NCBI GenBank assembly: GCA_913054055.1
Contig: CAJXIT010000183.1
Coordinates: 1 to 7,035 of the forward strand
Origin: an uncultured Thalassolituus sp.
Lineage (GTDB): Bacteria; Pseudomonadota; Gammaproteobacteria; Pseudomonadales; Oceanobacteraceae
Length of the DNA: 7,035 bases
Direction of reading: 5' to 3'
The notes below the pieces were generated by a model. That model saw only the letters and a program-made list of their open reading frames with translations. It was not told the origin of the DNA and did not search any database. Positions 1 through 6,141 of this stretch are shown here, one piece after another; the stretch's first letter is position 1, and each line of letters begins with the position of its first letter. A program made the translations under genes and the position numbers.

Positions 1-1
1 C

Positions 2-88
2 ATAAATAAGATTGAATCTTTTACCGTGCCAGACCTAGATGAACTAGACGAGTTTCGCTGGGTTAATCTTTATAAAGGGCGTAAATAA
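2..88 (+). CDS. 3' end of an unidentified gene (partial, 28 codons)
   Basis: One open frame enters from the left edge and ends in TAA at 86-88. The visible tail is acidic in the middle (VPDLDELDEF) and basic at the end (LYKGRK), so it looks like a genuine soluble protein C-terminus. I do not recognise the family from 28 residues. The next gene starts 140 bases downstream on the same strand. A weak 5-bp inverted repeat (CTGTG/CACAG, 107-131) lies between them but has no good T-run, so the two genes may or may not be transcribed together. Confidence 0.55.
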   Translation: MNKIESFTVPDLDELDEFRWVNLYKGRK

Positions 89-163
89 GCGCCAATTTTT
101 ACGCCTCTGTGCTAAAACTCAGGTAACACAGCTTTCCACTTATTATTGCTTTATCCGGCTAGC

Positions 164-187
164 TTGCGGCAGGTATGGGTCTATACT
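164..187 (+). promoter_or_regulatory. possible promoter for the GGDEF/EAL gene
   Basis: A good -10 box, TATACT, lies at 182-187, about 40 bases before the GTG start. The nearest -35-like hexamer, TTGCGG at 164-169, is only 12 bases away, which is too close for a normal sigma-70 promoter. Either the -35 is poor or the element is not used. Confidence 0.25.
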
Positions 188-228
188 CAATTTAAGGCGA
201 TAGACACTGAATATTCATAGGAGAGAAT

Positions 229-2547
229 GTGCTTAAGACAGCATTTTTAGGCCATTCCCAAGCCCGCATTTACGGCATTCTAGCTGGTATTTGGCTAATA
301 ATGGTTGGGCTTTTACTATTTGGCAGCTATCAAAGCGATCGTCAATCCGCATATGAGCGCCTTTCAGATAAAAGCGAAGCCGCATTTATTCAATTCGAAC
401 GCCACTGGCCTGACCTAAAGCAGGATAATCGCAGTGAGCAAGCTGCGTATCTAAAACAGCTAAGTCACCATTTTAAGCCCAATATCCATTTCAGCATTAT
501 TCGTCATAATGGGAAAATTGTGGCGTCTACTCTCAATAATCTAACCCAACTGTCATACAGCCCCGTGATTCACCAATTTATCCGAGCTAATAATAAAGGC
601 GATCATTGCATATATGCTTTATCGTCCCTGCAAGCCCATTGGGTAAATGCCTGTGCACTACAAATAGAATCGGAAAAGGTGTATCTGGTCACCAGCTTGC
701 ACTTTGATGACTTTATGGGTTATTGGGTTGATAACAACCTATTTTTCATGAGCGCTGTTTTATTTGGGCTATTTATTTTTTCAGGTTTATATCACTTACT
801 CACTACCCAGCAGTTATTTTTACTGCGCAAACAAAAATCTGTCTCTGATGAGTTTCAAAGACAGGGCAGTGATTTCAAGCGGTTGTTAAGTAATTTACCT
901 GGCTTGGTTTATCGCCTACAGGTAAAAGATAAAAAGCTGGATTATGTGAGCCCCGGATCAATGCAATTGCTGGGTTATCCTCCAGAGCATTTCATTGATA
1001 ACAACACCACACCATTTGATTTAATTGAAGACGACGATAAGCATGACTTCTCTCGACAGTCTCACTCAGCCCATTTTTCGTTAAAACCTTTTGAATTAAT
1101 TTATCGTTTAAAAACCATTCATGGGGAGCGTAAGTGGGTATTGGATCGTGGCCGTTGCTACATCGATCATAATGGGGAGCAGTTTGTTGAAGGGGTGATT
1201 CTAGACATTACCGAACGAGAACTTGTGCGCCAGCAAATTGAATATTTAGCCATTCAAGACCCATTAACAGAATTATTTAACCGCTATAAATTTAATGATG
1301 AACTGGTTAATGCAGTGGATGATGCCAATCGACGCCATGACCACTTTGCCATGCTATTTATCGATTTAGACCGTTTCAAAACCATTAACGATTCATTAGG
1401 CCATCAGCTGGGTGATCGTCTGCTGCGTAAAGTGGCTTCACGTTTGCAAACCATTATCCCCAAGCAACATTTTTTAGCGCGTATGGGCGGTGACGAGTTT
1501 GTGATTCTGATGCGTGCAGTCACCCATGTGAGCGAAGTGGAAGTGCTGGCTCGAAATATTAATCGTGCCCTACGAAAACCCTTTAACATTGATAGCTACC
1601 AACTAAGAACCAGCTGTTCAATTGGCATCAGTCTATGCCCTGATGACAGCACTCATAGCCATATCCTTTGGCGCTATGCGGATACTGCTATGTACCAAGT
1701 AAAAAATAGAGGGGGCGATGGCTTTCAGTTTTTCACCAGTGAAATGGGAGACATCGTTCAACATCGAATTACCATTGAGCATGGTTTTATTCCGGCACTT
1801 GAAAACAAACAATTTGAGCTTCATTACCAACCACAAGTGGATATTCAAACCAGTAAAGTTATTGGCGCAGAAGCGTTGATACGTTGGCATCACCCTACGC
1901 TAGGGTTTATCAGCCCCGCTGAATTTATCCCCATTGCAGAAGAAACCGGCTTTATCCATGACCTTGGGGATTGGATCATTCATGAATCCTTAACCCAGCT
2001 AGCGCATTGGAATAAAGTGAACCCAAATTTCACCATGGCGATTAATGTCAGTGCTTTGCAAATTACAGAGGAGTTTCCACAAAAACTGAATAATTTGCTC
2101 ATGCAACATGGAGTCACACCCGAATCTGTGGAATTAGAAATCACAGAAAGCCTGTTAATGGAAAATTTGGGGTTTGTGCAACCTTTGCTGAATACCATTC
2201 GTGAATTAGGGGTGAAATTTGCCATCGACGATTTTGGCACAGGTTACTCTAGCTTAAGCTATTTGCGTTACTTACCCATTGATAAGTTAAAAATTGATCG
2301 CGCCTTTGTCATGAACCTAGAAGAAAACAAAGCGGATGTAGCTATGGCTAAGTCCATCATTGCCATGGCAAAGAACTTAAACCTTAAAGTACTGGCAGAG
2401 GGCATAGAAACCATTGCCCAACTGGATATTCTAAAAGAACAAGAATGTGACTCTTATCAGGGCTACTACTTTGGCATTCCTACTGATAAAGACACATTTT
2501 ATTCACTGTACATTGATGAAGCACGTCCATTACAATCAAAGGCATAA
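229..2547 (+). CDS. membrane-bound PAS-GGDEF-EAL cyclic-di-GMP turnover protein
   Basis: This 772-residue inner-membrane protein should make and/or degrade the second messenger cyclic di-GMP. The order is: TM helix about 13-33; periplasmic sensor about 36-165 of no recognised class; TM helix about 170-192; PAS about 215-330; GGDEF about 335-500; EAL about 515-762. The cyclase signature GGDEF is intact at 420-424, with the metal-site Asp at 379. The RxxD inhibitory site expected five residues before GGDEF is absent (PKQH there). The EAL domain keeps its catalytic set: EAL 548-550, N606, E637/E640, DDFGTGYSS 667-675, K688, E724 and QGY 744-746, so phosphodiesterase activity is likely. The start is GTG, with AGGAG at 219-223 five bases upstream; an ATG at 227 is out of frame and stops after seven codons. 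The phosphatase gene follows within 21 bases, so the two are probably co-transcribed. The signal sensed and the net activity cannot be read from sequence. Confidence 0.95.
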   Translation: MLKTAFLGHSQARIYGILAGIWLIMVGLLLFGSYQSDRQSAYERLSDKSEAAFIQFERHWPDLKQDNRSEQAAYLKQLSHHFKPNIHFSIIRHNGKIVASTLNNLTQLSYSPVIHQFIRANNKGDHCIYALSSLQAHWVNACALQIESEKVYLVTSLHFDDFMGYWVDNNLFFMSAVLFGLFIFSGLYHLLTTQQLFLLRKQKSVSDEFQRQGSDFKRLLSNLPGLVYRLQVKDKKLDYVSPGSMQLLGYPPEHFIDNNTTPFDLIEDDDKHDFSRQSHSAHFSLKPFELIYRLKTIHGERKWVLDRGRCYIDHNGEQFVEGVILDITERELVRQQIEYLAIQDPLTELFNRYKFNDELVNAVDDANRRHDHFAMLFIDLDRFKTINDSLGHQLGDRLLRKVASRLQTIIPKQHFLARMGGDEFVILMRAVTHVSEVEVLARNINRALRKPFNIDSYQLRTSCSIGISLCPDDSTHSHILWRYADTAMYQVKNRGGDGFQFFTSEMGDIVQHRITIEHGFIPALENKQFELHYQPQVDIQTSKVIGAEALIRWHHPTLGFISPAEFIPIAEETGFIHDLGDWIIHESLTQLAHWNKVNPNFTMAINVSALQITEEFPQKLNNLLMQHGVTPESVELEITESLLMENLGFVQPLLNTIRELGVKFAIDDFGTGYSSLSYLRYLPIDKLKIDRAFVMNLEENKADVAMAKSIIAMAKNLNLKVLAEGIETIAQLDILKEQECDSYQGYYFGIPTDKDTFYSLYIDEARPLQSKA

Positions 2548-2568
2548 ACCTAACAATAAGTGTCTAGT

Positions 2569-3456
2569 ATGTCTGATGCATCCAACCAGTTAGAAAGTAT
2601 TCTAGATTTTACCCGTCACCTTGCTGAAAATGCAGGGGATTTAATTGTGGGCATGCGTGCACATAGCCGTTTAAATGTGCAATTCAAACAAGATATTGAA
2701 TTGGTAACAGATGCCGATTTAGCTTCGGATAAATTAATCACAGAAGCCATCGCAAAAGCCTACCCAGACCATCAGATATTGGCAGAAGAATCTAACCCTG
2801 ACCTAAGCTCCGTACAATATAACGATACCCCCCTTTGGATTATTGACCCAATAGACGGTACTGTAAATTATGCCCACCATCACCCACAAGTGGCCGTTAG
2901 CATTGCATATTCGGTTAAAGGTCGCGTTCAAGTAGCCGTTGTTTATAACCCGTTTCAAGGTGAAATGTTTTGTGCCATTCGCAATCAAGGGGCTTGGCTA
3001 AATGACCAACCACTTACTTGCAGCAATACCATGCAACTGGATAAAGCCATTATTGCTACCGGTTTTCCTTACGATAAACGCAAAGTATTACCGCAGTTAA
3101 TGAAACGGCTTCATAAGATTTTAAATCATGTGGCTGACGTGAGGCGTTTAGGCAGCGCCGCTTTAGACATTTGCTGGGTAGCGCAGGGCCGCTTAGATGC
3201 TTATTACGAATCCGTTAGTCCTTGGGATTTTGCGGCAGCACAATTAATAGCAAAAGAAGCTGGCGCAAAGGTGGGCCATTTTATTCAACCACCAAAAGAT
3301 GTGCCTGCTGAATTATTTGGCGAGAATTTATTAATCAGCAACCCTGATTTGTTCGAACCATTGCATAAAATCCTCAACTCAGCTGAATTAGACCAGCCCA
3401 TACTTAAGCGTTGGTTATTGAGCACTCGCCTCTTCATACATAAGCTCATAAGCTGA
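2569..3456 (+). CDS. inositol monophosphatase-family (SuhB/CysQ superfamily) phosphatase
   Basis: This is a cytoplasmic Mg-dependent phosphatase of the IMPase superfamily, 295 residues from ATG 2569. It is expected to hydrolyse a small phosphomonoester such as inositol-1-phosphate; the true substrate is not evident. Metal-site motifs, numbered from this ATG: E73-E74-S75, D93-P-I-D96-G-T and W219-D220. The last motif reads WDFAAA where WDxAAG is usual, a mild change. The RRLGSAALD segment (about 192-200) is typical of the SuhB-like branch. GTG at 2560 would add three residues; neither start has a clear ribosome-binding site, and ATG is preferred. The gene lies 21 bases behind the GGDEF/EAL gene, which suggests co-transcription or translational coupling. 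The C-terminus runs about 24 residues past the usual family end, and its last 13 codons are antisense to the end of the foldase gene. It could be suhB itself or a paralogue; the surroundings are not those of the well-known suhB locus. Confidence 0.93.
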   Translation: MSDASNQLESILDFTRHLAENAGDLIVGMRAHSRLNVQFKQDIELVTDADLASDKLITEAIAKAYPDHQILAEESNPDLSSVQYNDTPLWIIDPIDGTVNYAHHHPQVAVSIAYSVKGRVQVAVVYNPFQGEMFCAIRNQGAWLNDQPLTCSNTMQLDKAIIATGFPYDKRKVLPQLMKRLHKILNHVADVRRLGSAALDICWVAQGRLDAYYESVSPWDFAAAQLIAKEAGAKVGHFIQPPKDVPAELFGENLLISNPDLFEPLHKILNSAELDQPILKRWLLSTRLFIHKLIS

Positions 3457-4461
3457 TAATTTCCTGTATTCTGACTGATCGAACATGGCCGAACGTGTGT
3501 CTTCAATAGCCGTTAACTTTTCGCCACTCGTTAAGTTTTCATCGCCCTCTATGCTTTGTTTTTTCGCCATAAAGCTGTTCACTCGGCTTTGCCATTCGTT
3601 ACGCTTGCGCTCAAGTGCTTGTAATCGTTGAGCAGCTTCTTGACCAAATTCTTGTTCATTAATTTCATAAACCTCTTGCTCAGTCCCCCCTTGCTTTTTT
3701 ACTTCTTCAGTTAAAAGGAATATCTGGCTGATTCTTTGGGTTTCTTCCCGCATATTTTGTACATCTTGCGGTAAACTGTCTTCTAGCCCATCCAGCTGTT
3801 GCTGTTTTTCTTGAGCACTCAGTTGTTGATTATTTTGCACCTCTAATCTCGCTAACATAAAATCATCGTACATTTCATCAAAACCAAAAAATGCATCCAC
3901 TGCATCAGTGGATAAATATTCTCTTCTTACATCTCGCATTTGTTGAAGTTGTGAACGCATGCGTTCAATGTCATTTACTTCGTACTCTTCTGGCGAATCT
4001 AGCGATGCTTCAAGATCAGCCAAGGCATATTTATAGGCAATGTAATCATCAAATAATTTTAAGGCTTGCTCTTTAGCAGGGCTAACTAGATTCAAAGCAA
4101 TGTCTTCTTTGATCATATCCATAACCTGAGCAACTTCAAACTCTCCCATGGTTGATAAAAAATATTCAAATCGATTCTTTATATCTTTACTTAACAGCAA
4201 ATTACCACTGCCATCAACAGGGTAAAGACCATCAATACTGGTGCCTTTAAGCGAAGTATTTTTTAAATGTTCAGGTAAAATATTTGATTGAGTTTTGGCC
4301 ACTAAACCAGGTTCGAATTTATCTGTTTCATTTTGAGAATTAACCGACTCAGCGCCCCCCATTGAATTAACAACCGAAGGAGTTGCAGGCCCCTTATTCA
4401 CTAGAACCACTATTACCGTCAGAACCACAACCACTGCAATGATAGAAATTTTATTCAGCAT
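3415..4461 (-). CDS. lifO: lipase-specific foldase (Lif, lipase chaperone)
   Basis: This is a steric chaperone anchored in the inner membrane that folds the secreted lipase in the periplasm before type II export. The 348 residues are close to the usual family length of about 340. A single TM anchor lies at about 5-22 (ISIIAVVVVLTVIVVLV), followed by a variable Ser/Asn-rich linker to about 60. The folding domain opens with SLKGTSIDGLYPVDGSG (about 70-86). The family hallmark RFEYFLSTMGE lies at 97-107, where many members have RxxFDYFLS. The rest is a long, charged, Gln/Glu-rich helical region (about 150-345), as in the extended helices that wrap the lipase. It is encoded directly after lipA on the same strand, 125 bases downstream, which fixes the partner. 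The ATG at 4461 has only an A-rich leader with no clear Shine-Dalgarno sequence, so translation may be modest. The stop codon lies inside the convergent phosphatase gene. Confidence 0.95.
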   Translation of the reverse strand: MLNKISIIAVVVVLTVIVVLVNKGPATPSVVNSMGGAESVNSQNETDKFEPGLVAKTQSNILPEHLKNTSLKGTSIDGLYPVDGSGNLLLSKDIKNRFEYFLSTMGEFEVAQVMDMIKEDIALNLVSPAKEQALKLFDDYIAYKYALADLEASLDSPEEYEVNDIERMRSQLQQMRDVRREYLSTDAVDAFFGFDEMYDDFMLARLEVQNNQQLSAQEKQQQLDGLEDSLPQDVQNMREETQRISQIFLLTEEVKKQGGTEQEVYEINEQEFGQEAAQRLQALERKRNEWQSRVNSFMAKKQSIEGDENLTSGEKLTAIEDTRSAMFDQSEYRKLSAYELMYEEASAQ

Positions 4462-4501
4462 ACTTTTTTATTTTTATTATGAGGTTGAACCAGATTACAT
4501 G

Positions 4502-4533
4502 AAAAACCCCAAACACCATAAGTATTTGGGGTT
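4502..4533 (-). terminator. intrinsic terminator/attenuator between lipA and lifO
   Basis: Read on the minus strand, the 9-bp perfect stem AACCCCAAA/TTTGGGGTT (4525-4533 with 4505-4513, 11-base loop) continues into five T residues (4506-4502). The stem has only four G-C pairs, so termination is likely partial. It sits after lipA and before lifO, where it would lower foldase transcript relative to lipase. The plus-strand reading has no T-run. Confidence 0.6.
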
Positions 4534-4538
4534 AAAGT

Positions 4539-4568
4539 AAAAACTAATCAGTAGTAGCCTGCTACTGA
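4539..4568 (-). other. second hairpin just downstream of lipA, with short T-run
   Basis: TCAGTAG/CTACTGA form a perfect 7-bp stem (4548-4554 with 4562-4568) around a 7-base loop. On the minus strand a TTTTT run follows at 4543-4539 after a short AT-rich gap. It begins 18 bases after the lipA stop. It could be a weak terminator, or a 3'-end stabiliser protecting lipA mRNA from exonucleases. Confidence 0.45.
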
Positions 4569-4586
4569 ATTAATTTTCTTGAACCA

Positions 4587-5525
4587 TTATAGACCTGCAT
4601 TTTTCAAACGATTAGCGTGATTACGATACGTCGTAATCGGGTCCGTTTCAAATAAATGATGAATGCCAAACAATAAGTTGACTTCATCTAAGTGATTCAT
4701 GGCGTAATCATCACGAATCACTTGCCCTAAGTGGCTATCGCACGTACCCACTAAGCCATCATTATTTTCTGAACCAAACGGAATAGAAGTAATCGCCATG
4801 ATTGGGTCCGAAATATCAAGAACATTCGTTAATACGCTGCCGCCACTCCAAGAGTAATAGCGAATACCATTCACTTTATAGGCACCTTCACCACATGCGG
4901 TGGTAGGCACACCTTGTGGGTGCAATGCATTGAATGCCAATGAGCCTTCAGTAGTTAACGAGGTCAAAGCTCCTAATGCATCAGGGGTGTAACCGCCGCC
5001 TGAAAGAAAATCCAGTAAACCGGACACGCCGTTAACAATAGATAACGCCACACCTTCTAATACAGAACCTTCTGGTATTTGACGTAAAAAGTCAGCTGTA
5101 TTAGAGCCCTTATTGACACCTGCTACCGTCGTAACCGACGCCACTAAGTCAGGACGAACAGACGCAACATAACGGATAGTTGGCCCGCCATGGCTGTGGC
5201 CTATCAAGTTCACTTTTGGTGAACCGCTAATAGCGACTATGTTTTCTATTTGAGAAATTAATTGCTCTCCACGCACTTCTGTATAGTTAGTGTTGCTCAC
5301 TTGAGTCACATACACTTCTGCACCGTCATTGCGTAAATCCGCAGGGATTTTATACCAATACTCAATTCCCAATATTTCATCGAACCCTAATAATCCGTGG
5401 GCCAATACGATGGGATATTTTGTTTCTGTATAAGTGGATTTAAACCATGAATCCCAAAACCAGGCCTGGCTTTGCATGGCAAAGGTCATTGCTAATAAAA
5501 GCGTTAATCTTTTTATTATTGTCAT
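4587..5525 (-). CDS. lipA: secreted triacylglycerol lipase, family I.1 (foldase-dependent)
   Basis: This exported alpha/beta-hydrolase cleaves ester bonds of long-chain triacylglycerols outside the cell. It has 312 residues from ATG 5525. A Sec signal peptide (MTIIKRLTLLLAMTFAMQSQA, 1-21) leaves about 291 mature residues, near the 285 of the P. aeruginosa enzyme. Features in this numbering: oxyanion-hole HGLLG at 43-47; nucleophile S111 in GHSHGG; D256 in NDGLVG; H278 in NHLDEVN. C211 and C262 match the conserved disulfide. D237 (LDISD) and D280 match the calcium-binding aspartates, and the D256-H278 spacing equals that of the Pseudomonas enzyme. One backbone calcium ligand position is Leu (L284) where Pseudomonas has Gln. 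The C-terminus ANRLKNAGL is nearly the Pseudomonas one. An in-frame ATG at 5546 adds seven residues but lacks a ribosome-binding site, whereas AAGGAA precedes 5525. Folding requires the adjacent Lif; export is normally by type II secretion, whose genes are not in the window. Confidence 0.96.
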   Translation of the reverse strand: MTIIKRLTLLLAMTFAMQSQAWFWDSWFKSTYTETKYPIVLAHGLLGFDEILGIEYWYKIPADLRNDGAEVYVTQVSNTNYTEVRGEQLISQIENIVAISGSPKVNLIGHSHGGPTIRYVASVRPDLVASVTTVAGVNKGSNTADFLRQIPEGSVLEGVALSIVNGVSGLLDFLSGGGYTPDALGALTSLTTEGSLAFNALHPQGVPTTACGEGAYKVNGIRYYSWSGGSVLTNVLDISDPIMAITSIPFGSENNDGLVGTCDSHLGQVIRDDYAMNHLDEVNLLFGIHHLFETDPITTYRNHANRLKNAGL

Positions 5526-5534
5526 TTTTATTGT

Positions 5535-5540
5535 TTCCTT
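5535..5540 (-). promoter_or_regulatory. ribosome-binding site that decides the lipA start
   Basis: On the minus strand this reads AAGGAA, nine bases before ATG 5525. The upstream in-frame ATG at 5546 is preceded only by an AT-rich stretch. The site lies inside the longer possible reading frame and therefore favours the shorter protein, which also gives a normal-length signal peptide. Confidence 0.6.
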
Positions 5541-5656
5541 ACTCATTCAGAAAAAAACTAAATGAGTGGTTGCACACTGTGATAGGTTGGCTTGTCACAT
5601 CACTAAACCTGCATAACTTAGGCATGCCGGAACAACTCAAGTTATAAGGGCCAATT

Positions 5657-5683
5657 GATCTAGAGTACATACTCTAAAAGATC
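5657..5683. promoter_or_regulatory. palindromic operator candidate at the lipA transcription start
   Basis: TAGAGTA-CA-TACTCTA (5661-5676) is a perfect 16-base inverted repeat, flanked by GATC on both sides (5657-5660 and 5680-5683). It lies just after the lipA -10 box, across the expected +1, where a bound dimer would block initiation. I cannot match it to a named regulator. An outer imperfect repeat, GGCCAATT (5649-5656) and AATTTGGCC (5701-5709), encloses it. Confidence 0.45.
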
Positions 5684-5711
5684 ATTATAGATGAATGTTT
5701 AATTTGGCCAG
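5684..5711 (-). promoter_or_regulatory. probable lipA promoter
   Basis: A perfect -10 box TATAAT (minus strand, plus coordinates 5684-5689) follows an AT-rich 16-base spacer and a poor -35-like CTGGCC (5706-5711). A weak -35 suggests dependence on an activator. It predicts an untranslated leader of about 150 bases before ATG 5525. I looked for the sigma-54 GG-N10-GC pattern known from some Pseudomonas lipase genes and found no match. Confidence 0.4.
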
Positions 5712-5912
5712 CAGACGATACACGCCTAATTTTAGACGCTTTGAGACATGGAAAATCGAACTTGGCGAACACTTGTTTTCATAAAGCGAGATTCAGTGAA
5801 TGACATGGTGTGAGTAAAGCTGTTCATAACTCGCACTAAAAACCCGTTTATCTCCCACATAGCCATTTATGAGTCCCTTAGGATTCAATTTTTTTCTTTA
5901 TATTTCATTGGC

Positions 5913-5940
5913 TTGTGAAGGGTTATGTCTATTTTATAAT
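5913..5940 (+). promoter_or_regulatory. sigma-70-like promoter pointing right into non-coding DNA
   Basis: TTGTGA (5913-5918), a 16-base spacer and TATAAT (5935-5940) form a good promoter pattern on the plus strand. No gene follows on that strand within the window: downstream lie DnaA-like boxes, a hairpin and a short T-run. It could drive a small RNA or be a chance match in AT-rich DNA. Confidence 0.35.
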
Positions 5941-5974
5941 CATATACCCATGTTGTAAGGTTACCCCCAAAAGC

Positions 5975-5995
5975 TGTGCATAACTTTGTGGATGA
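5975..5995. other. pair of DnaA-box-like sequences
   Basis: TGTGCATAA (5975-5983) fits the reverse of the DnaA consensus TTATNCACA exactly. Three bases later TGTGGATGA (5987-5995) fits with one mismatch. Same orientation and close spacing resemble small DnaA-binding clusters. No replication gene is nearby, so an origin is not suggested. Confidence 0.35.
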
Positions 5996-6007
5996 GGCGG
6001 TGATAGA

Positions 6008-6029
6008 TGAACACACGGCCCTGTGTTCA
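6008..6029. repeat. perfect inverted repeat/hairpin
   Basis: TGAACACA (6008-6015) and TGTGTTCA (6022-6029) pair perfectly around CGGCCC. A T-run (6052-6056) lies 22 bases further on the plus strand, too far to form a standard terminator with this stem. It could be part of an RNA from the promoter at 5913-5940, or a protein-binding palindrome. Confidence 0.4.
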
Positions 6030-6088
6030 AGGGAAGCAGCGATTCGTGCAGTTTTTGTTCCGGTCACAATTTACCACTGATTTTCCAT

Positions 6089-6120
6089 AAAAAAAGCCAG
6101 CTTATGGCTAAGCTGGCTTT
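6089..6120 (-). terminator. intrinsic terminator of the mrcB-lpoP operon
   Basis: A perfect 12-bp stem AAAGCCAGCTTA/TAAGCTGGCTTT (6093-6104 with 6109-6120) closes a TGGC loop. On the minus strand it runs straight into seven T residues (plus-strand A-run 6089-6095). It begins 21 bases after the stop codon of the lipoprotein gene. The other direction has only three T residues, so it acts mainly on leftward transcripts. Confidence 0.88.
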
Positions 6121-6141
6121 GAAAACCGTGTAAATAACAAT

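Larger units (their letters stand above)
5541..6088. other. long non-coding region upstream of lipA
   Basis: About 550 bases between the lipA ribosome-binding site and the terminator of the lpoP-like gene contain no convincing protein gene. Short frames present (for example minus 5885-6067, and a plus frame ending at 6078-6080) lack ribosome-binding sites and recognisable motifs. What can be supported: a promoter and palindrome for lipA around 5657-5711, a plus-strand promoter-like element at 5913-5940, two adjacent DnaA-box-like sequences at 5975-5995 and a perfect 8-bp hairpin at 6008-6029. TGCATAACTT occurs twice (5610-5619 and 5977-5986). Confidence 0.6.

Noticed and set aside
107..131. 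CTGTG/CACAG inverted repeat after the first partial gene as a terminator
   Set aside because: Only a 5-bp stem with a 15-base loop and no T-run after it, so it is too weak to call.
1404..2240. Three minus-strand frames inside the GGDEF and EAL domains
   Set aside because: All are antisense shadows of highly conserved catalytic domains and translate to nothing recognisable.
3891..4076. Plus-strand frame of 61 codons inside lifO
   Set aside because: Lies fully antisense to a confident foldase gene, with no independent coding signals.
5578..5599. TGTGA/TCACA inverted repeat upstream of lipA as a CRP site
   Set aside because: The half-sites are 12 bases apart; CRP sites need six.
5447..5647. 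Plus-strand frame of 66 codons with a hydrophobic stretch, antisense to the start of lipA
   Set aside because: Its hydrophobic part comes from reading the AT-rich strand opposite the lipase signal peptide. It has no ribosome-binding site and overlaps a well-supported gene start.
5547..5720. Sigma-54 promoter for lipA, as known in some Pseudomonas
   Set aside because: No GG-N10-GC pattern with the right flanks was found on the minus strand in this interval.
5885..6067. Minus-strand frame of 60 codons in the non-coding region
   Set aside because: Low-complexity Ser/Thr-rich translation, no recognisable motif and no ribosome-binding site.
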